From: Kiritimatiellia bacterium
GTDB lineage: Bacteria > Verrucomicrobiota > Kiritimatiellia > JAFGHX01
Assembly (NCBI GenBank): GCA_016929905.1
Contig: JAFGHX010000279.1
Coordinates: 1-64,000 of the forward strand
DNA length: 64,000 bases
Direction of reading: 5' to 3'
Part shown: one piece after another, positions 1 through 9,247 of the stretch
How the letters are laid out: each line of letters opens with the position of its first letter
How positions within the stretch are numbered: position 1 is the first letter of the stretch
Position numbers and translations under genes: made by a program
The notes under the pieces: generated by a model
What the model was told of the DNA's origin: nothing
The model's database searches: none
What the model saw: only the letters and a program-made list of their open reading frames with translations

Positions 1-8
1 CGCACGAC

Positions 9-61
9 GGCCGCGAAATGCGACAACGATGCTTTGGCATCGCCTTTCGCATTTCGCGGCC
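9..61. repeat. Long imperfect hairpin in gene-free left edge
   Basis: Two perfect 15-base inverted arms (9-23 and 47-61) enclose a second 6-bp stem (27-32 with 37-42) closed by a 4-base loop. The result is one long hairpin with two small internal loops. No T-run follows, so it is not a clear intrinsic terminator. The rest of 62-311, before pgi, contains no convincing gene; it has a few partial copies of a GTCGCAATC motif at about 205-240. Confidence 0.7.
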
Positions 62-311
62 CCCGTGCATCCGGAATACCCCCGTCTCATGCAAGCCTAT
101 TGGCGAGACAGGACACTAGACGGTGCCTCAGGCCGCACTCAAGCGTCTGCGCCAAGCGCACCCGTCAACCCCCCGGGCGTGGACGGGCCGGACAGCAATC
201 AGCCGTCGCAATCAGCAGTCGAGTTAACCGTCGCAATCGGCGCTCACGGCCGGCCTCCGACACCCCGCGGGGCCGGGCGGCCGGGCGTTCGGGCCGGCGA
301 CAGGGAGGGCC

Positions 312-1940
312 ATGAGCACGGAGAAGGCGTTGCAGGATCTGGCGGAGTGGAAGGCACTGGAGTCGCACTGGGCCGAGGTCAACGGCCTGCACATGAGGCA
401 ACTGTTCGCGGAGGATCCCGGGCGCGGGGCGCATTTCGCGCTGGAGGCTTGCGATCTGTTCCTCGACTACGCCAAGAATCGGATCACCCGGGAAACGATG
501 CGCAGGCTGTTGGCGCTGGCCGAGGCCCGCGCGCTGCGCGCGGCGATCGACGCGATGTTCGCCGGCGCCAGGATCAACCGCACGGAGGACCGCGCCGTGC
601 TGCACGTGGCGCTGCGAAACCGGAGCCAGCGCCCGGTTCTCGTCGACGGCGAGGACGTCATGCCCGGCGTGCGGCGCGTGCTCGGGCAGATGGCGGAGTG
701 CGCGCGCCGCATCCGCGCGGGGGCCTGGCTCGGGCATACGGGCAAGCCCGTCCGCCATATCGTGAATATCGGGATCGGCGGTTCGGACCTCGGCCCCGTC
801 ATGGCCGCCGAGGCGCTCAAACACTACACCGACCGGAACCTGTCCGTCCGGTTCGTCTCCAACGTCGACGGCACGCACCTGGCGGAAACCGTCCGCGACC
901 TGGACCCGGCCGAGACGCTGTTTGTGGTCGCCTCCAAGACCTTTACCACGCAGGAGACCCTCACCAACGCCGAGAGCGCGCGGGACTGGTGCCTGCGGAC
1001 GCTCAAGGACCGCGCGGCCGTCGCCCGCCATTTCGTGGCCGTCTCCACTAACGCCGAAAAGGTCGCTGCCTTCGGGATCGACACGGCCAACATGTTCGAG
1101 TTCTGGGACTGGGTCGGCGGGCGCTACTCGCTGTGCTCCGCGATCGGGCTCTCGCTCATGATCGCGATCGGGCCCGACGCCTTCGGCGAACTGCTCGACG
1201 GGTTCCACGCCATGGACGAGCACTTCCGCTGCGCCCCGTTCGAGCGGAATATGCCGGTCATCCTGGGCCTGCTCGGAATCTGGTACAACAACTTCTTCGG
1301 ATGCCAGACACACGCGGTCCTGCCGTACAGCCAGTACCTGCATCGCCTGCCGGCCTACCTGCAGCAACTCGATATGGAGAGCAACGGCAAACGTACGGAC
1401 AGCCGCGGCCGCACCGTCTCCTGCCAGACCGGCCCCATCATCTGGGGCGAGCCCGGCACGAACGGACAACACGCGTTCTACCAGTTGATTCACCAGGGTA
1501 CCAAGCTGGTGCCCGCCGACTTCATCGGGTTCTGCCGCTCGCTGAACCCGCTCGGCGACCACCATGCGAAGCTGATGGCGAATTTCTTCGCGCAGACCGA
1601 GGCCCTCGCCTTCGGCCGGACCGCCGAGGAGACCGCGGCGCTCGAGGCGGACCCGGCGCTCGTGCCGCACCGTACGTTCGAGGGCAACCGCCCCACGAAC
1701 ACCATCCTCGCCCGGCAGTTGACGCCGGGCACGCTCGGCCAACTGGTCGCCCTCTACGAGCATAAAGTGTTCGTGCAGGGCGCCGTGTGGGGCATCTTCT
1801 CCTTCGACCAGTGGGGCGTCCAGCTCGGAAAGGAGCTGGCCCAACGGATTGTGCCGGAATTGCGGGCGTCCGCGGAGCCCGAACTCCGCCACGATACCTC
1901 CACCAACCAGCTTATTCGGCGGTTCCGGCACGGGTTTTAG
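312..1940 (+). CDS. pgi: Glucose-6-phosphate isomerase
   Basis: This 542-residue cytosolic enzyme interconverts glucose 6-phosphate and fructose 6-phosphate at the head of glycolysis and gluconeogenesis. Family motifs are intact: the sugar-phosphate loop GIGGSDLGP near residue 154, ESNGKRTDSRG in the middle, the signature GEPGTNGQHAFYQL, and near the C terminus QWGVQLGKEL with the catalytic lysine. The length matches the long bacterial and eukaryotic PGI class. The start is supported by a GGGAGGG ribosome-binding site just upstream of the ATG at 312. It is followed 84 bases later by the isomerase gene at 2025, so the two could be co-transcribed, although a heptad-repeat spacer lies between them. 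Identification is secure. Confidence 0.97.
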   Translation: MSTEKALQDLAEWKALESHWAEVNGLHMRQLFAEDPGRGAHFALEACDLFLDYAKNRITRETMRRLLALAEARALRAAIDAMFAGARINRTEDRAVLHVALRNRSQRPVLVDGEDVMPGVRRVLGQMAECARRIRAGAWLGHTGKPVRHIVNIGIGGSDLGPVMAAEALKHYTDRNLSVRFVSNVDGTHLAETVRDLDPAETLFVVASKTFTTQETLTNAESARDWCLRTLKDRAAVARHFVAVSTNAEKVAAFGIDTANMFEFWDWVGGRYSLCSAIGLSLMIAIGPDAFGELLDGFHAMDEHFRCAPFERNMPVILGLLGIWYNNFFGCQTHAVLPYSQYLHRLPAYLQQLDMESNGKRTDSRGRTVSCQTGPIIWGEPGTNGQHAFYQLIHQGTKLVPADFIGFCRSLNPLGDHHAKLMANFFAQTEALAFGRTAEETAALEADPALVPHRTFEGNRPTNTILARQLTPGTLGQLVALYEHKVFVQGAVWGIFSFDQWGVQLGKELAQRIVPELRASAEPELRHDTSTNQLIRRFRHGF

Positions 1941-1976
1941 GGTTGAAACATCGCCCCATAACGACTACAGTCTTCC

Positions 1977-2012
1977 GTCTTGAACCCTGAACGCTGAAAC
2001 CTGGAAACCTCG
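1977..2012. repeat. Degenerate 7-nt tandem repeat
   Basis: About five degenerate heptads of the type CTGAA(C/A)C lie between pgi and the fucI-type gene, ending just before the latter's AAGGAG ribosome-binding site. It belongs to the class of short-period intergenic arrays seen at many places in this window, each with its own unit sequence. Confidence 0.6.
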
Positions 2013-2024
2013 AAGGAGTGACCC

Positions 2025-3896
2025 ATGAAACGGACCGACAGGCTGACCCGGGCGGACTTCAATGCACGCGCGCATCTGGGGCGGGGCTTTGTGGTGTCGG
2101 AGCGCGCCCTCGTGGGCGCCGTGCCCACGATCGCGATCACCCCGGTCGCCGACGGGCGCACGGGCGCCTACGAATCCAACGTCCAGGACACCTGGCGCAT
2201 GGTGCAGAAGGTGTACGACCTGATCACCAACGAGGTCACCCTGCCGGACGGCACGCCGGTGCGCGTGGTGGTCGCCCCGGAAATCGTCTACGGCCCCCGC
2301 TCCGGCGCCATCGCCCAGGAGTACTACGCCGGCCAGGGCGTCAGCGCCAATATCTGGGTCAGCCGCTCCTGGGCCTACAGCGACGAGCTCATGAGCGCGT
2401 GCATGGGGGTCGGCAGCTCCGAGTGGCAGCAGGCGGCCTACGGGCTGAACCAGACGGACCGGCCCGGCGCCGTGTGGCTGAAGGCGTTCACCGCCGCCAT
2501 GGACGAGAAGAAGCGGCCCATCTTCTCCATCTACAACCCGGACCTCGAAAGCGAAACCGGCCTGCTGCCCCCCTACGTGGAGGAGCGCATCCTGCGCTTC
2601 GCCCGCTGCGCCGCCGCGGCGGCGGAAATGCGTGGCAAGAACTATCTTTCCGTCGGCAATGTCTCCATGGGGATCATCGGCTCCGACGTCCGGCGCAACC
2701 TCATGCAGCAGTACCTCGGGATGGGCACCGTCTCCTTCGATATGGTCGGAGTCCGCGGCAGAATCGACAAGGGCTTCTACGACCACGAGGAACTGGAGCA
2801 GGCCTTCAAGTTCATGAAGAAGCGGTTCAAGATCCTGTACGGGAAGGGGAAACGCCCGTACTCGAACGACGAGCTGCTGCGCGAATGCCTGGCCATGACC
2901 CTCGTCGTGCGCGACCTCATGATCGGCAACGCCAAACTGGCCGACTCGTCCGTCGGCAAACGGCAGGGCTTCCAGGCCGACGTGGAGTGGGCGCAGGGCG
3001 CCAACGCGATCGCCGCCGGGACCCAGGGCCAGCGCCAGTGGACCGACCTGTACCCGAACTACGACCTGACCGAGTCGCTGTTGTGCAGCTCGTTCGACTG
3101 GAACGGGTACCGGGCCCCCATGATTGTCGCCACCGAGAACGATTCCAAGAACGCGATCGGGATGCTCGTCGCCCTCCTGCTCACCGGGATGCCGCAGATG
3201 TTCGCCGATATCCGCACCAACTGGACGCCGGCCAGCGTCAAGAAGGCGACCGGTAAGGACGTCAAGCGCGTCGCGCCCGACGGGTTCATCGACAAACGCA
3301 ACTCCGGCGCCGGCGCGCTCGACTATGCCGTGGACGTGTTCGCCCTGCTGCGGGGCGGAAAGAAGATGAGCGTGCAGGAAGTGGCGGCCAGCCTGCGCAA
3401 AGACGGGAAACTGCAGCAGAAACTGATGGATAAGGCCTGCAAGGGCACAACCTACATGGCCGCCATCCTCGAGTATTTTCCCGGCGACGGCCTCTCCTCA
3501 CACTACCGCTCGCCGGGCGGCATTCCCATGACCGCCTACCGCTACAACGCCGTCGGCGAGTTGCTCACCTGCTCCGTGATCGAAGGCCAGACGATCGACC
3601 TGCCCAAGGACGTGGCCGACCGCATCAGCGCCGTCACCAACGAAACGTGGCCCGAAACCTACTGGGTCCCCCGGGATATGAGCTCCTTCGAGTATATGTC
3701 GCGGATCGGGCCCAACCACGACGCGAACTCGTTCGGCCTGATCGGGGCCGATATGCTGACGCTCAACGCCATGCTGCGGGTCCCGGTCGATATGCACAAC
3801 GTGCCCTCAGACCAGATCTTCAGGCCGACCCTGTGGGATCGATTCGGGGGGGATGACTTCCGGGCCTGCCAGACGCTCGGCCCGCTGTACGGGTAA
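2025..3896 (+). CDS. fucI: L-fucose isomerase family protein
   Basis: This 623-residue protein is similar along its length to E. coli FucI (591 residues), which converts L-fucose to L-fuculose (and D-arabinose to D-ribulose) using Mn2+. Conserved blocks include QGQRQWTDLYPN, SSFDWNG, ATENDS (TEND at residues 369-372), FADIRTNW, NHD at 564-566, LRVPVDMHNV and the C-terminal DFRACQTLGPLYG. From memory of the FucI structure, the metal ligands should be the Glu of the TESLL segment, the Asp of TEND and the His of NHD; all are present. A strong AAGGAG site precedes the ATG. No fuculokinase or aldolase lies beside it, so the pathway must be completed elsewhere. Related sugar substrates cannot be excluded. 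Confidence 0.93.
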   Translation: MKRTDRLTRADFNARAHLGRGFVVSERALVGAVPTIAITPVADGRTGAYESNVQDTWRMVQKVYDLITNEVTLPDGTPVRVVVAPEIVYGPRSGAIAQEYYAGQGVSANIWVSRSWAYSDELMSACMGVGSSEWQQAAYGLNQTDRPGAVWLKAFTAAMDEKKRPIFSIYNPDLESETGLLPPYVEERILRFARCAAAAAEMRGKNYLSVGNVSMGIIGSDVRRNLMQQYLGMGTVSFDMVGVRGRIDKGFYDHEELEQAFKFMKKRFKILYGKGKRPYSNDELLRECLAMTLVVRDLMIGNAKLADSSVGKRQGFQADVEWAQGANAIAAGTQGQRQWTDLYPNYDLTESLLCSSFDWNGYRAPMIVATENDSKNAIGMLVALLLTGMPQMFADIRTNWTPASVKKATGKDVKRVAPDGFIDKRNSGAGALDYAVDVFALLRGGKKMSVQEVAASLRKDGKLQQKLMDKACKGTTYMAAILEYFPGDGLSSHYRSPGGIPMTAYRYNAVGELLTCSVIEGQTIDLPKDVADRISAVTNETWPETYWVPRDMSSFEYMSRIGPNHDANSFGLIGADMLTLNAMLRVPVDMHNVPSDQIFRPTLWDRFGGDDFRACQTLGPLYG

Positions 3897-3982
3897 TCCG
3901 ATGGCCGACGGCGGGCATGTCCGGGGTATCTCGCAGCGATGCCCAGAGGCGCCTTCGCCGGATCCTCGAGAGCAGCGCCCGG

Positions 3983-4777
3983 CTACTGGTCCGCCGGCAT
4001 CTGGTCGAGCTTCTCCCGCGCCGCGGGAATCAACTCGTTTTCCAGTTTCCAGAGCCGCTGTCGCGCCCGGCGTCGCGGGCCCGGGCCGTGTGTCTTGCCG
4101 TAGGTCTCGGGCCACGCCGCCAACTCTGCCTCCAGCTCCTTGAGCAGCTTCTCCTGCTTCTGGCGCGGCGTCAGCTCCTTCTCGTCCTCTTTCTTCTCGT
4201 CCTTCTCTTCGTCCTTCGTTTCCGCCTGCGCGCCGGTCGTGGCCTCGCCGCCCGCTTCTGCGCCCGTCACGGCCTCGCCCGTCGCCTGCGCCTCGGCCGG
4301 CGTTTCCTTGGCTGCCTTCTTCTTCGCGTCGGCCAGCTCCGCCCGGACGTCGACGTCAGGATACTGCTTGGCAAAAAGCTCCCAGAAAGCCACCTGCTTC
4401 TTGCCGGTCAGTTTCGCAAATTCCGGGTCGGCCAGCGTCTTGTCCTTCTTGGCCTGACCCTCCGCCATGAGCCGTGCTCGCTGCGCCTTCTGCTGTTCGG
4501 CGTCCTTTCGGGCCTGGACCCGCGCCATCCTTTTCTTTGCCGCCAGGTCCTGCACGGCCGCCACCCGCCCGTCGCGCATCTCGATAATGAGCGTGTCGTA
4601 GATGAGCACCGTGCTGCCTTTCACGTTCATTTCCCCGCGCGGCTTGCCCAGCGTTTTGAGCACCGTTTGCAGGGTGTCGCCCTCCGTGACCGAGGCGGCG
4701 AGGGCAGGAGTGCACAGCAGCAGGGCCACGCAGACGACCAGCAAACCGACTACAGGGGCATGTGTCAAACGGTTCAT
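3983..4777 (-). CDS. Secreted protein with BamE/SmpA-like N-terminal domain
   Basis: This 264-residue protein begins with a clear signal peptide (residues 1-28, ending ALAA). A short SmpA/OmlA/BamE-like module follows at about 30-80, carrying the pattern GDTLQTVLKTLGKPRGE and a closing strand around LIYDTLIIEMRDGRV. The remainder is low-complexity, very rich in Lys, Glu and Ala, and predicted helical; it reads as a coiled or extended linker around 180-240. An envelope scaffold or peptidoglycan-facing role is plausible, but no specific function can be assigned. The ATG has an AAGGAG site, and a separate promoter lies about 70 bases upstream. It is convergent with the fucI-type gene and probably monocistronic. 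Confidence 0.75.
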   Translation of the reverse strand: MNRLTHAPVVGLLVVCVALLLCTPALAASVTEGDTLQTVLKTLGKPRGEMNVKGSTVLIYDTLIIEMRDGRVAAVQDLAAKKRMARVQARKDAEQQKAQRARLMAEGQAKKDKTLADPEFAKLTGKKQVAFWELFAKQYPDVDVRAELADAKKKAAKETPAEAQATGEAVTGAEAGGEATTGAQAETKDEEKDEKKEDEKELTPRQKQEKLLKELEAELAAWPETYGKTHGPGPRRRARQRLWKLENELIPAAREKLDQMPADQ

Positions 4778-4843
4778 GGCGAACAGTCTCCTTCAGCAGA
4801 TTCAGGCGCCTACCGGCCTTCGCGTTCCTAGGCGGACGGCCCC

Positions 4844-4873
4844 ACTATACACCGTTTTCCCCGGCAGAGGCAA
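4844..4873 (-). promoter_or_regulatory. Sigma70-type promoter for the BamE-like gene
   Basis: On the minus strand, TTGCCT and TATAGT are separated by 18 bases. Transcription would start near 4837, giving a leader of about 60 bases that contains the gene's AAGGAG ribosome-binding site. Prediction by eye. Confidence 0.5.
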
Positions 4874-4877
4874 GCCC

Positions 4878-5741
4878 TCATGTTGCGCACCCGCGCGCGA
4901 CAAACCGGCCCGGCGGAACCCCCACGACTTTCTTGAAAACCCGCATGAAGTAGAACGGGTCTTCGTAGCCGACCCGCGCCGCCGTCTCTTTGATCGGCAG
5001 CCCGCTGGCCAGCAACTCCTTCGCCTTCGAGACGCGCTGCGCCGTCAGGAAGTCCTTCGGACTGCTGCCCGTGTACGCCCTGAACAGCCTGCGGAAATGC
5101 GTCGAGCTCAGCCCCGCCCGGCGCGCCAGCGCCGGAATGGCCGGCGCTTCGGCGTAGTGTGCCCGCAGGTGCGCCACTGCGTCCTCCATGGCCGCGTCGG
5201 TGTGCCGCGGCCGCTGCGCCTGGCGAAGCGCGCCCGAAAGCTCCAGCACCATGGCCAGTATGATGCTCTTACGTTCCAGCACCGCCCAAAGACTCTCGCT
5301 CTGCATGATGCCCTTCAACGCTCGATACGCGCGCGGTACCGCTCCGGCCGCGTCGCGAAGAACCGGATGCTCCGGGCTCAAATAGCCCAGCGCTTCCAGC
5401 GTCCCCGCTTCCGGCCCGTTCCAGACTATCCACTTCTGCGTCCAAACCCGAACCGGATCGTACCGGTTCGCTATCTCCGGAAACAGCACGATCACGTCCT
5501 GCCGCCCCACCGCCGCACGCCGGTTCGTGCCCCACACGAATTCCCCGTCGCCCGCCTCCGTGTAGACCACCGCATATTGGCCAAGAATCCGAAGCCGCGA
5601 TCCCCAAACCTGCGTCCCGACCGTACGGATCCCTTCTCCTATCCGGTCAACCCACAACCCCATCTTCCGTTCGCTTTCCAGCGGCGTCCGGAACCGTTCT
5701 TCCCTGTACGTCTCCGGAATATGGGTGGTTGAATGATCCAT
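4878..5741 (-). CDS. AraC-family transcriptional regulator
   Basis: This 287-residue cytosolic DNA-binding regulator has an N-terminal sensor region (about 1-150), which is likely a cupin-like ligand pocket but is poorly conserved. The AraC/XylS double helix-turn-helix occupies about 185-280: the first helix pair runs through IPALARRAGLSSTHFRRLFR, the second through IKETAARVGYEDPFYFMRVFK with the family signature GYEDPFYFMRVFKK. It is divergent from the UroD-fold gene at 5912 across 170 bases, the usual arrangement for an AraC activator controlling its neighbour; the regulated gene and ligand are inferred, not shown. Confidence 0.92.
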   Translation of the reverse strand: MDHSTTHIPETYREERFRTPLESERKMGLWVDRIGEGIRTVGTQVWGSRLRILGQYAVVYTEAGDGEFVWGTNRRAAVGRQDVIVLFPEIANRYDPVRVWTQKWIVWNGPEAGTLEALGYLSPEHPVLRDAAGAVPRAYRALKGIMQSESLWAVLERKSIILAMVLELSGALRQAQRPRHTDAAMEDAVAHLRAHYAEAPAIPALARRAGLSSTHFRRLFRAYTGSSPKDFLTAQRVSKAKELLASGLPIKETAARVGYEDPFYFMRVFKKVVGVPPGRFVARGCAT

Positions 5742-5911
5742 AGCTCAGGTCGCTCCATCCATTGAACTCCGTGCAGGTTCCCGGAATACTAACATAAGAG
5801 CTCGAGAATGTCTATGTTGTTCTTCGGTTGGCATGGTTCAAGGTATAGGTTGAAAAATCCATTGTCGCGGGCGGGGCGCGTGGAGCGGTAGCGATGTGGA
5901 GGGAGAGTGCG

Positions 5912-7042
5912 ATGAATGCACGAGAACGGTTTCGGGCCACGTACCTCTTCGGGCAACCGGACAAGGTGCCCCTTGAGCCGGGCGGCGGCCGCAAGTCGAC
6001 CCGCGAGGCCTGGCTTGCGCAGGGGATGCCGGCCGGCGTCGGCAACGTTGCGGAGTACGCCTACCGGGCGGCGGGCGGCACGCAGGCCTGGCCCGGGAAC
6101 GGGAAAGGCTTTGGCGTGAACCACAGGATGATCCCGCAGTTCGAGGAGAAGGTGCTCGAGCGCGGCCCGGAAACGCAGATTGTGCAAGACTGGAAAGGCA
6201 ACGTCTGCGAGATTGCGAATACCTACACCGTCGAGTACCTGCGCAACGCCATCGATTTCGTCACCCGCCGCTGGATCCGCTGCCCGGTCGAGTCGCGCGC
6301 GGACTGGGAAGCCATGAAGAAGCGGTACGACCCCGACGACCCCGCCCGGTTGCCTTCGGATGCCGAGGCGCGCGGGGTGCGGCTTCAGGACCGGGACTGG
6401 CCGCTGACCGTCAGTTTCCACGGGCCCTTCTGGCAGATGCGCGAATGGACCGGCTTCGAGCCGCTCTGCCTGCTGTTCTATGACGATCCCGGCCTGGTGC
6501 GCGACATGGTCGCGTTCTGGGGCGATTACGTGGCGGCGCTGCTCGAGCGCGTCTTTCGCTGCGTGGTCCCCGATCAGGTCCACCTCAGCGAGGACATGGC
6601 CTACAAGCATTTCTCCATGATTTCGCCCGCTATGGTCCGCGAGTTCCTGCTGCCCGTCTACAAGCGCTGGGGTGCGTTGATACGCGGCGCCGGTTGCCCC
6701 ATCTATGGCATGGATTCCGACGGGTACATCGGGGAACTGATCCCCATCTGGATGGAGGCGGGCATCAATGCCTGCAACCCGATCGAAGTGGCGGCCGGCA
6801 ACGACATCGTGGCCTATCGCCGCCAGTTCGGGCGGGAGATGGCCTTCTACGGCGGCATCGACAAGCGCGCCATGGCCAGGGGCGGGGACACGCTCCGCCG
6901 GGAAATCGCACGGATCGAGCCGGTCGTCCGGGACGGCGGCTACGTCCCGTCGTGCGACCACGGGATCCCCCCCGACGTCTCCTGGCCGAACTACCTGGAG
7001 TACGTGCGCCTGCTCGCCCGAATCACCGGCTGGCTGAACTGA
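5912..7042 (+). CDS. Uroporphyrinogen decarboxylase-fold (UroD/MtaA-like) protein
   Basis: This protein of about 376 residues has a UroD-type TIM barrel fold, opening MNARERFRATYLFGQPDKVP, a common start in the non-heme UroD family of PVC and related bacteria. Members include cobamide-dependent methyltransferases and uncharacterised paralogues. Typical segments are the VDQ/PDQVHLSEDMAYKHFSMISP block mid-protein and GGIDKRAMARGG with YVPSCDHGIPPDVSW near the end. The start at 5912 is preferred over the ATG at 5894 because GGAGGGA lies seven bases upstream of it. The lack of nearby haem genes and the divergent AraC regulator argue for a catabolic or methyl-transfer role rather than haem synthesis; the substrate is unknown. 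Confidence 0.85.
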   Translation: MNARERFRATYLFGQPDKVPLEPGGGRKSTREAWLAQGMPAGVGNVAEYAYRAAGGTQAWPGNGKGFGVNHRMIPQFEEKVLERGPETQIVQDWKGNVCEIANTYTVEYLRNAIDFVTRRWIRCPVESRADWEAMKKRYDPDDPARLPSDAEARGVRLQDRDWPLTVSFHGPFWQMREWTGFEPLCLLFYDDPGLVRDMVAFWGDYVAALLERVFRCVVPDQVHLSEDMAYKHFSMISPAMVREFLLPVYKRWGALIRGAGCPIYGMDSDGYIGELIPIWMEAGINACNPIEVAAGNDIVAYRRQFGREMAFYGGIDKRAMARGGDTLRREIARIEPVVRDGGYVPSCDHGIPPDVSWPNYLEYVRLLARITGWLN

Positions 7043-7069
7043 TTTTTCCCGCGCCGCGCGGGAAAAATC
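7041..7069. terminator. Perfect 13-bp hairpin after the UroD-fold gene
   Basis: A 13-base perfect inverted repeat with a 3-base loop begins inside the TGA stop of the UroD-fold gene. The GC-rich inner stem is closed by an A5/T5 outer stem. On both strands it can form a stable hairpin. There is no extra T-run beyond the stem, so termination is likely but not certain; it separates this gene from the biotin operon. Confidence 0.65.
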
Positions 7070-7112
7070 ACGCTCGAATTCCCGCCCGATCTATGCCAAG
7101 CTGGCGGCCGGC

Positions 7113-8078
7113 ATGAACGCGGAGGCGATACGTCAGATTCGCGCGCTGGCTGAGGCGGGCCGTGCGATCCCCTCGGAACTCGGGCTCGGTGTCCTGCGCG
7201 CCGGCACGGAGGACGTCCCGGACCTGCTGGCCGCCGCCACCGCCTTGCGCCGCCGCTTCTTTCCGGGCCGTCTCACGCTGTGCGCCATCGTCAATGCCAA
7301 GAGCGGGGCCTGCAGCGAAGACTGCGCGTTCTGCGCGCAGTCCGCGGCCAACAACACGCAGGCCGAGGTCTTCCCCTTGAAAAGCGCCGCGGAGATCGGC
7401 CGGGCCCGGGAATCGGCGGCGCGGCTGCCCGTTTCGCGGTTCGGCATTGTCACCAGCGGCAAAGGCCTGACGGACGCGGACCTGGACCGAGTCTGCGAAA
7501 TGGTGCGGGCCGGCGGGCAGGCCGCGCCACGGTGGTGCGCCTCGCTTGGCTGCCTGAGCCGGGCTCAGTTCGAACGGTTGCGCGACGCCGGCCTGACCCG
7601 GTTCCATCACAACCTGGAAACCGCGGCGAGCTTCTACCCTCGGATCTGTTCCACGCACGGCTATGCCGAGCGGCTGGCAACCGTGCGCGCCGCCAAAGAA
7701 CTCGGGTTCGACGTGTGTTCCGGCGGCATTCTCGGGATGGGCGAAACCCTCGAACAGCGCGTCGAACTGGCCGCGGCGCTTGCCCGGGAGCAGGTCGACT
7801 CGATCCCGCTCAACTTCCTCATCCCCATCCCGGGCACGCGGCTGGCGGCGCAGCCGCCGATGAAACCGCTGGACATCATCCGCAGCATTCTGCTGTTCAG
7901 GCTGCTGAATCCCGAGGCGGAACTCAAGGTATGCGCGGGCCGCGCGCACCTGCGCGACCTGCAGGCGCTGATCTTCTATGCCGGCGCGACGGGCATCATG
8001 ATCGGCGCGCTGCTGACCGTGCCGGGCGGCGACGTGGAGCGCGACCTCGCCATGCTCAGGGACCTGGAACTGCTATGA
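7113..8078 (+). CDS. bioB: Biotin synthase
   Basis: This 321-residue radical SAM enzyme inserts sulfur into dethiobiotin, the last step of biotin synthesis. The [4Fe-4S] motif CSEDCAFC is at residues 67-74, and the following ...CAQSA, SGGILGMGE and NFLIPIPGTRL segments are BioB hallmarks. It starts the biotin operon; its TGA overlaps the next ATG as ATGA, so translation of bioF is coupled to it. No obvious Shine-Dalgarno site or BirA operator could be recognised upstream. Length and motifs are normal for the family. Confidence 0.96.
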   Translation: MNAEAIRQIRALAEAGRAIPSELGLGVLRAGTEDVPDLLAAATALRRRFFPGRLTLCAIVNAKSGACSEDCAFCAQSAANNTQAEVFPLKSAAEIGRARESAARLPVSRFGIVTSGKGLTDADLDRVCEMVRAGGQAAPRWCASLGCLSRAQFERLRDAGLTRFHHNLETAASFYPRICSTHGYAERLATVRAAKELGFDVCSGGILGMGETLEQRVELAAALAREQVDSIPLNFLIPIPGTRLAAQPPMKPLDIIRSILLFRLLNPEAELKVCAGRAHLRDLQALIFYAGATGIMIGALLTVPGGDVERDLAMLRDLELL

Positions 8079-9247
8079 CCGACGACCGCTGGGCTCAGGA
8101 ACGGCTGGCGCATCTGCACGCGCGGCATCTGCACCGGGACCTTCGCGTCTGCGCCGGTGTCGGTGGGTACGTTACGATCGACGGGCGCCGCTGCCTCAAC
8201 TTCTCCTCGAACGACTACCTCAACCTTGCGTGCGACGGCCGCCTGGCCGCGGCCTCGGCCGAGGCCGCGCGCGCGGTCGGCACCGGCGCGACGGGCTCGC
8301 GGCTGATGAGCGGCACGTTGGCCCCGCACCAGACGCTCGAGAACCGGCTGGCCGCACACACGGGCTATCCGCGTGCGCTCGTGTTCGGGAGCGGCTACCT
8401 CACCAACCTGGGTGTGCTCGCCGCGCTGGTCGGGCGCAACGACCACGTGTTCGCCGATCGGCTTGTACACGCCAGCATCGTCGACGGCATCCTCCTGAGC
8501 CGCGCCCGGCTGCACAGGTTCCGGCACAACGACGTCGACGACCTCCGCGCCCGGCTGGCCCGGGCGCCCGGCGGCGGGCGCAGACTGGTTGTCTCCGAAT
8601 CGGTCTTCAGCATGGACGGCGACCTCGCGCCCCTCGCCGAGCTCGCCGAGACCGCCGCGCGGGCCGGCGCGGACGTCATGGTCGACGACGCGCATGCGGC
8701 CGGCGTGTTCGGGCCCGGCGGCTGCGGCCGGGTCGCCGCCGCGAGCCTGCAGCCGCGGGTCGCCGTCTGCGTCGGCACGCTCAGCAAGGCGTTCGGCGCC
8801 TACGGCGGGTTCGTTGCCTGCTCGGCCGCCCTGCAAGACTACTTGATCAACCATGCCCGATCCTTTATCTTCTCGACCGCGCTGCCGCCGCCGTGCGCGG
8901 CGGCGGCAGGCGCGGCACTCGACGCGCTGGCAGCGGACCCGGCAATGGGGGAAAGGCTGCTCGTGCGCGCAGGCCTGCTGCGCGACCGGCTGCGGGCCGC
9001 CGGGCTCGACACCGGGCCGTCACAATCGCAGATCGTGCCCGTGCTCATCGGAACGAGTGAGAAGGCGCTGGCCGTTGCCGAACGGCTGCGCCGTGACGGG
9101 ATTCTGGCGGTGGCGATCCGGCCGCCGACCGTCCCGGCGAATGCGGCCAGGATCCGGTTGTCGGTGACGCTCGCGCATGCGCCGGCGGAACTCGAACGCG
9201 CGGCCGCGCTCATCGCCGAAGCCGCCCGCGCCGAAGGGGTGGTGTGA
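8075..9247 (+). CDS. bioF: 8-amino-7-oxononanoate synthase
   Basis: This 390-residue PLP enzyme condenses pimeloyl-ACP (or -CoA) with L-alanine. It carries the alpha-oxoamine synthase landmarks: FSSNDYLNLA near residue 48, GTGATGSRLMSGT, the VDDAHAAGVFG segment that holds the cofactor-binding Asp and His, and TLSKAFGAYGG with the PLP lysine at about K238. The ATG at 8075 overlaps the bioB stop by four bases, and its own stop overlaps the next start, so it sits mid-operon. Confidence 0.96.
   Translation: MTDDRWAQERLAHLHARHLHRDLRVCAGVGGYVTIDGRRCLNFSSNDYLNLACDGRLAAASAEAARAVGTGATGSRLMSGTLAPHQTLENRLAAHTGYPRALVFGSGYLTNLGVLAALVGRNDHVFADRLVHASIVDGILLSRARLHRFRHNDVDDLRARLARAPGGGRRLVVSESVFSMDGDLAPLAELAETAARAGADVMVDDAHAAGVFGPGGCGRVAAASLQPRVAVCVGTLSKAFGAYGGFVACSAALQDYLINHARSFIFSTALPPPCAAAAGAALDALAADPAMGERLLVRAGLLRDRLRAAGLDTGPSQSQIVPVLIGTSEKALAVAERLRRDGILAVAIRPPTVPANAARIRLSVTLAHAPAELERAAALIAEAARAEGVV

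Noticed and set aside
100..112. GGCGAGACAGGAC motif shared with about 30570
   Set aside because: A 13-base match in two places; possibly another dispersed repeat but too short to call from this window.
165..1931. Long open frame antisense to pgi (and similar long antisense frames across the window)
   Set aside because: High GC content leaves antisense frames open; the translation has no domain-like pattern and the plus-strand gene is certain.
5894..5911. Earlier ATG for the UroD-fold gene
   Set aside because: It overlaps the GGAGGGA ribosome-binding site that serves the ATG at 5912.
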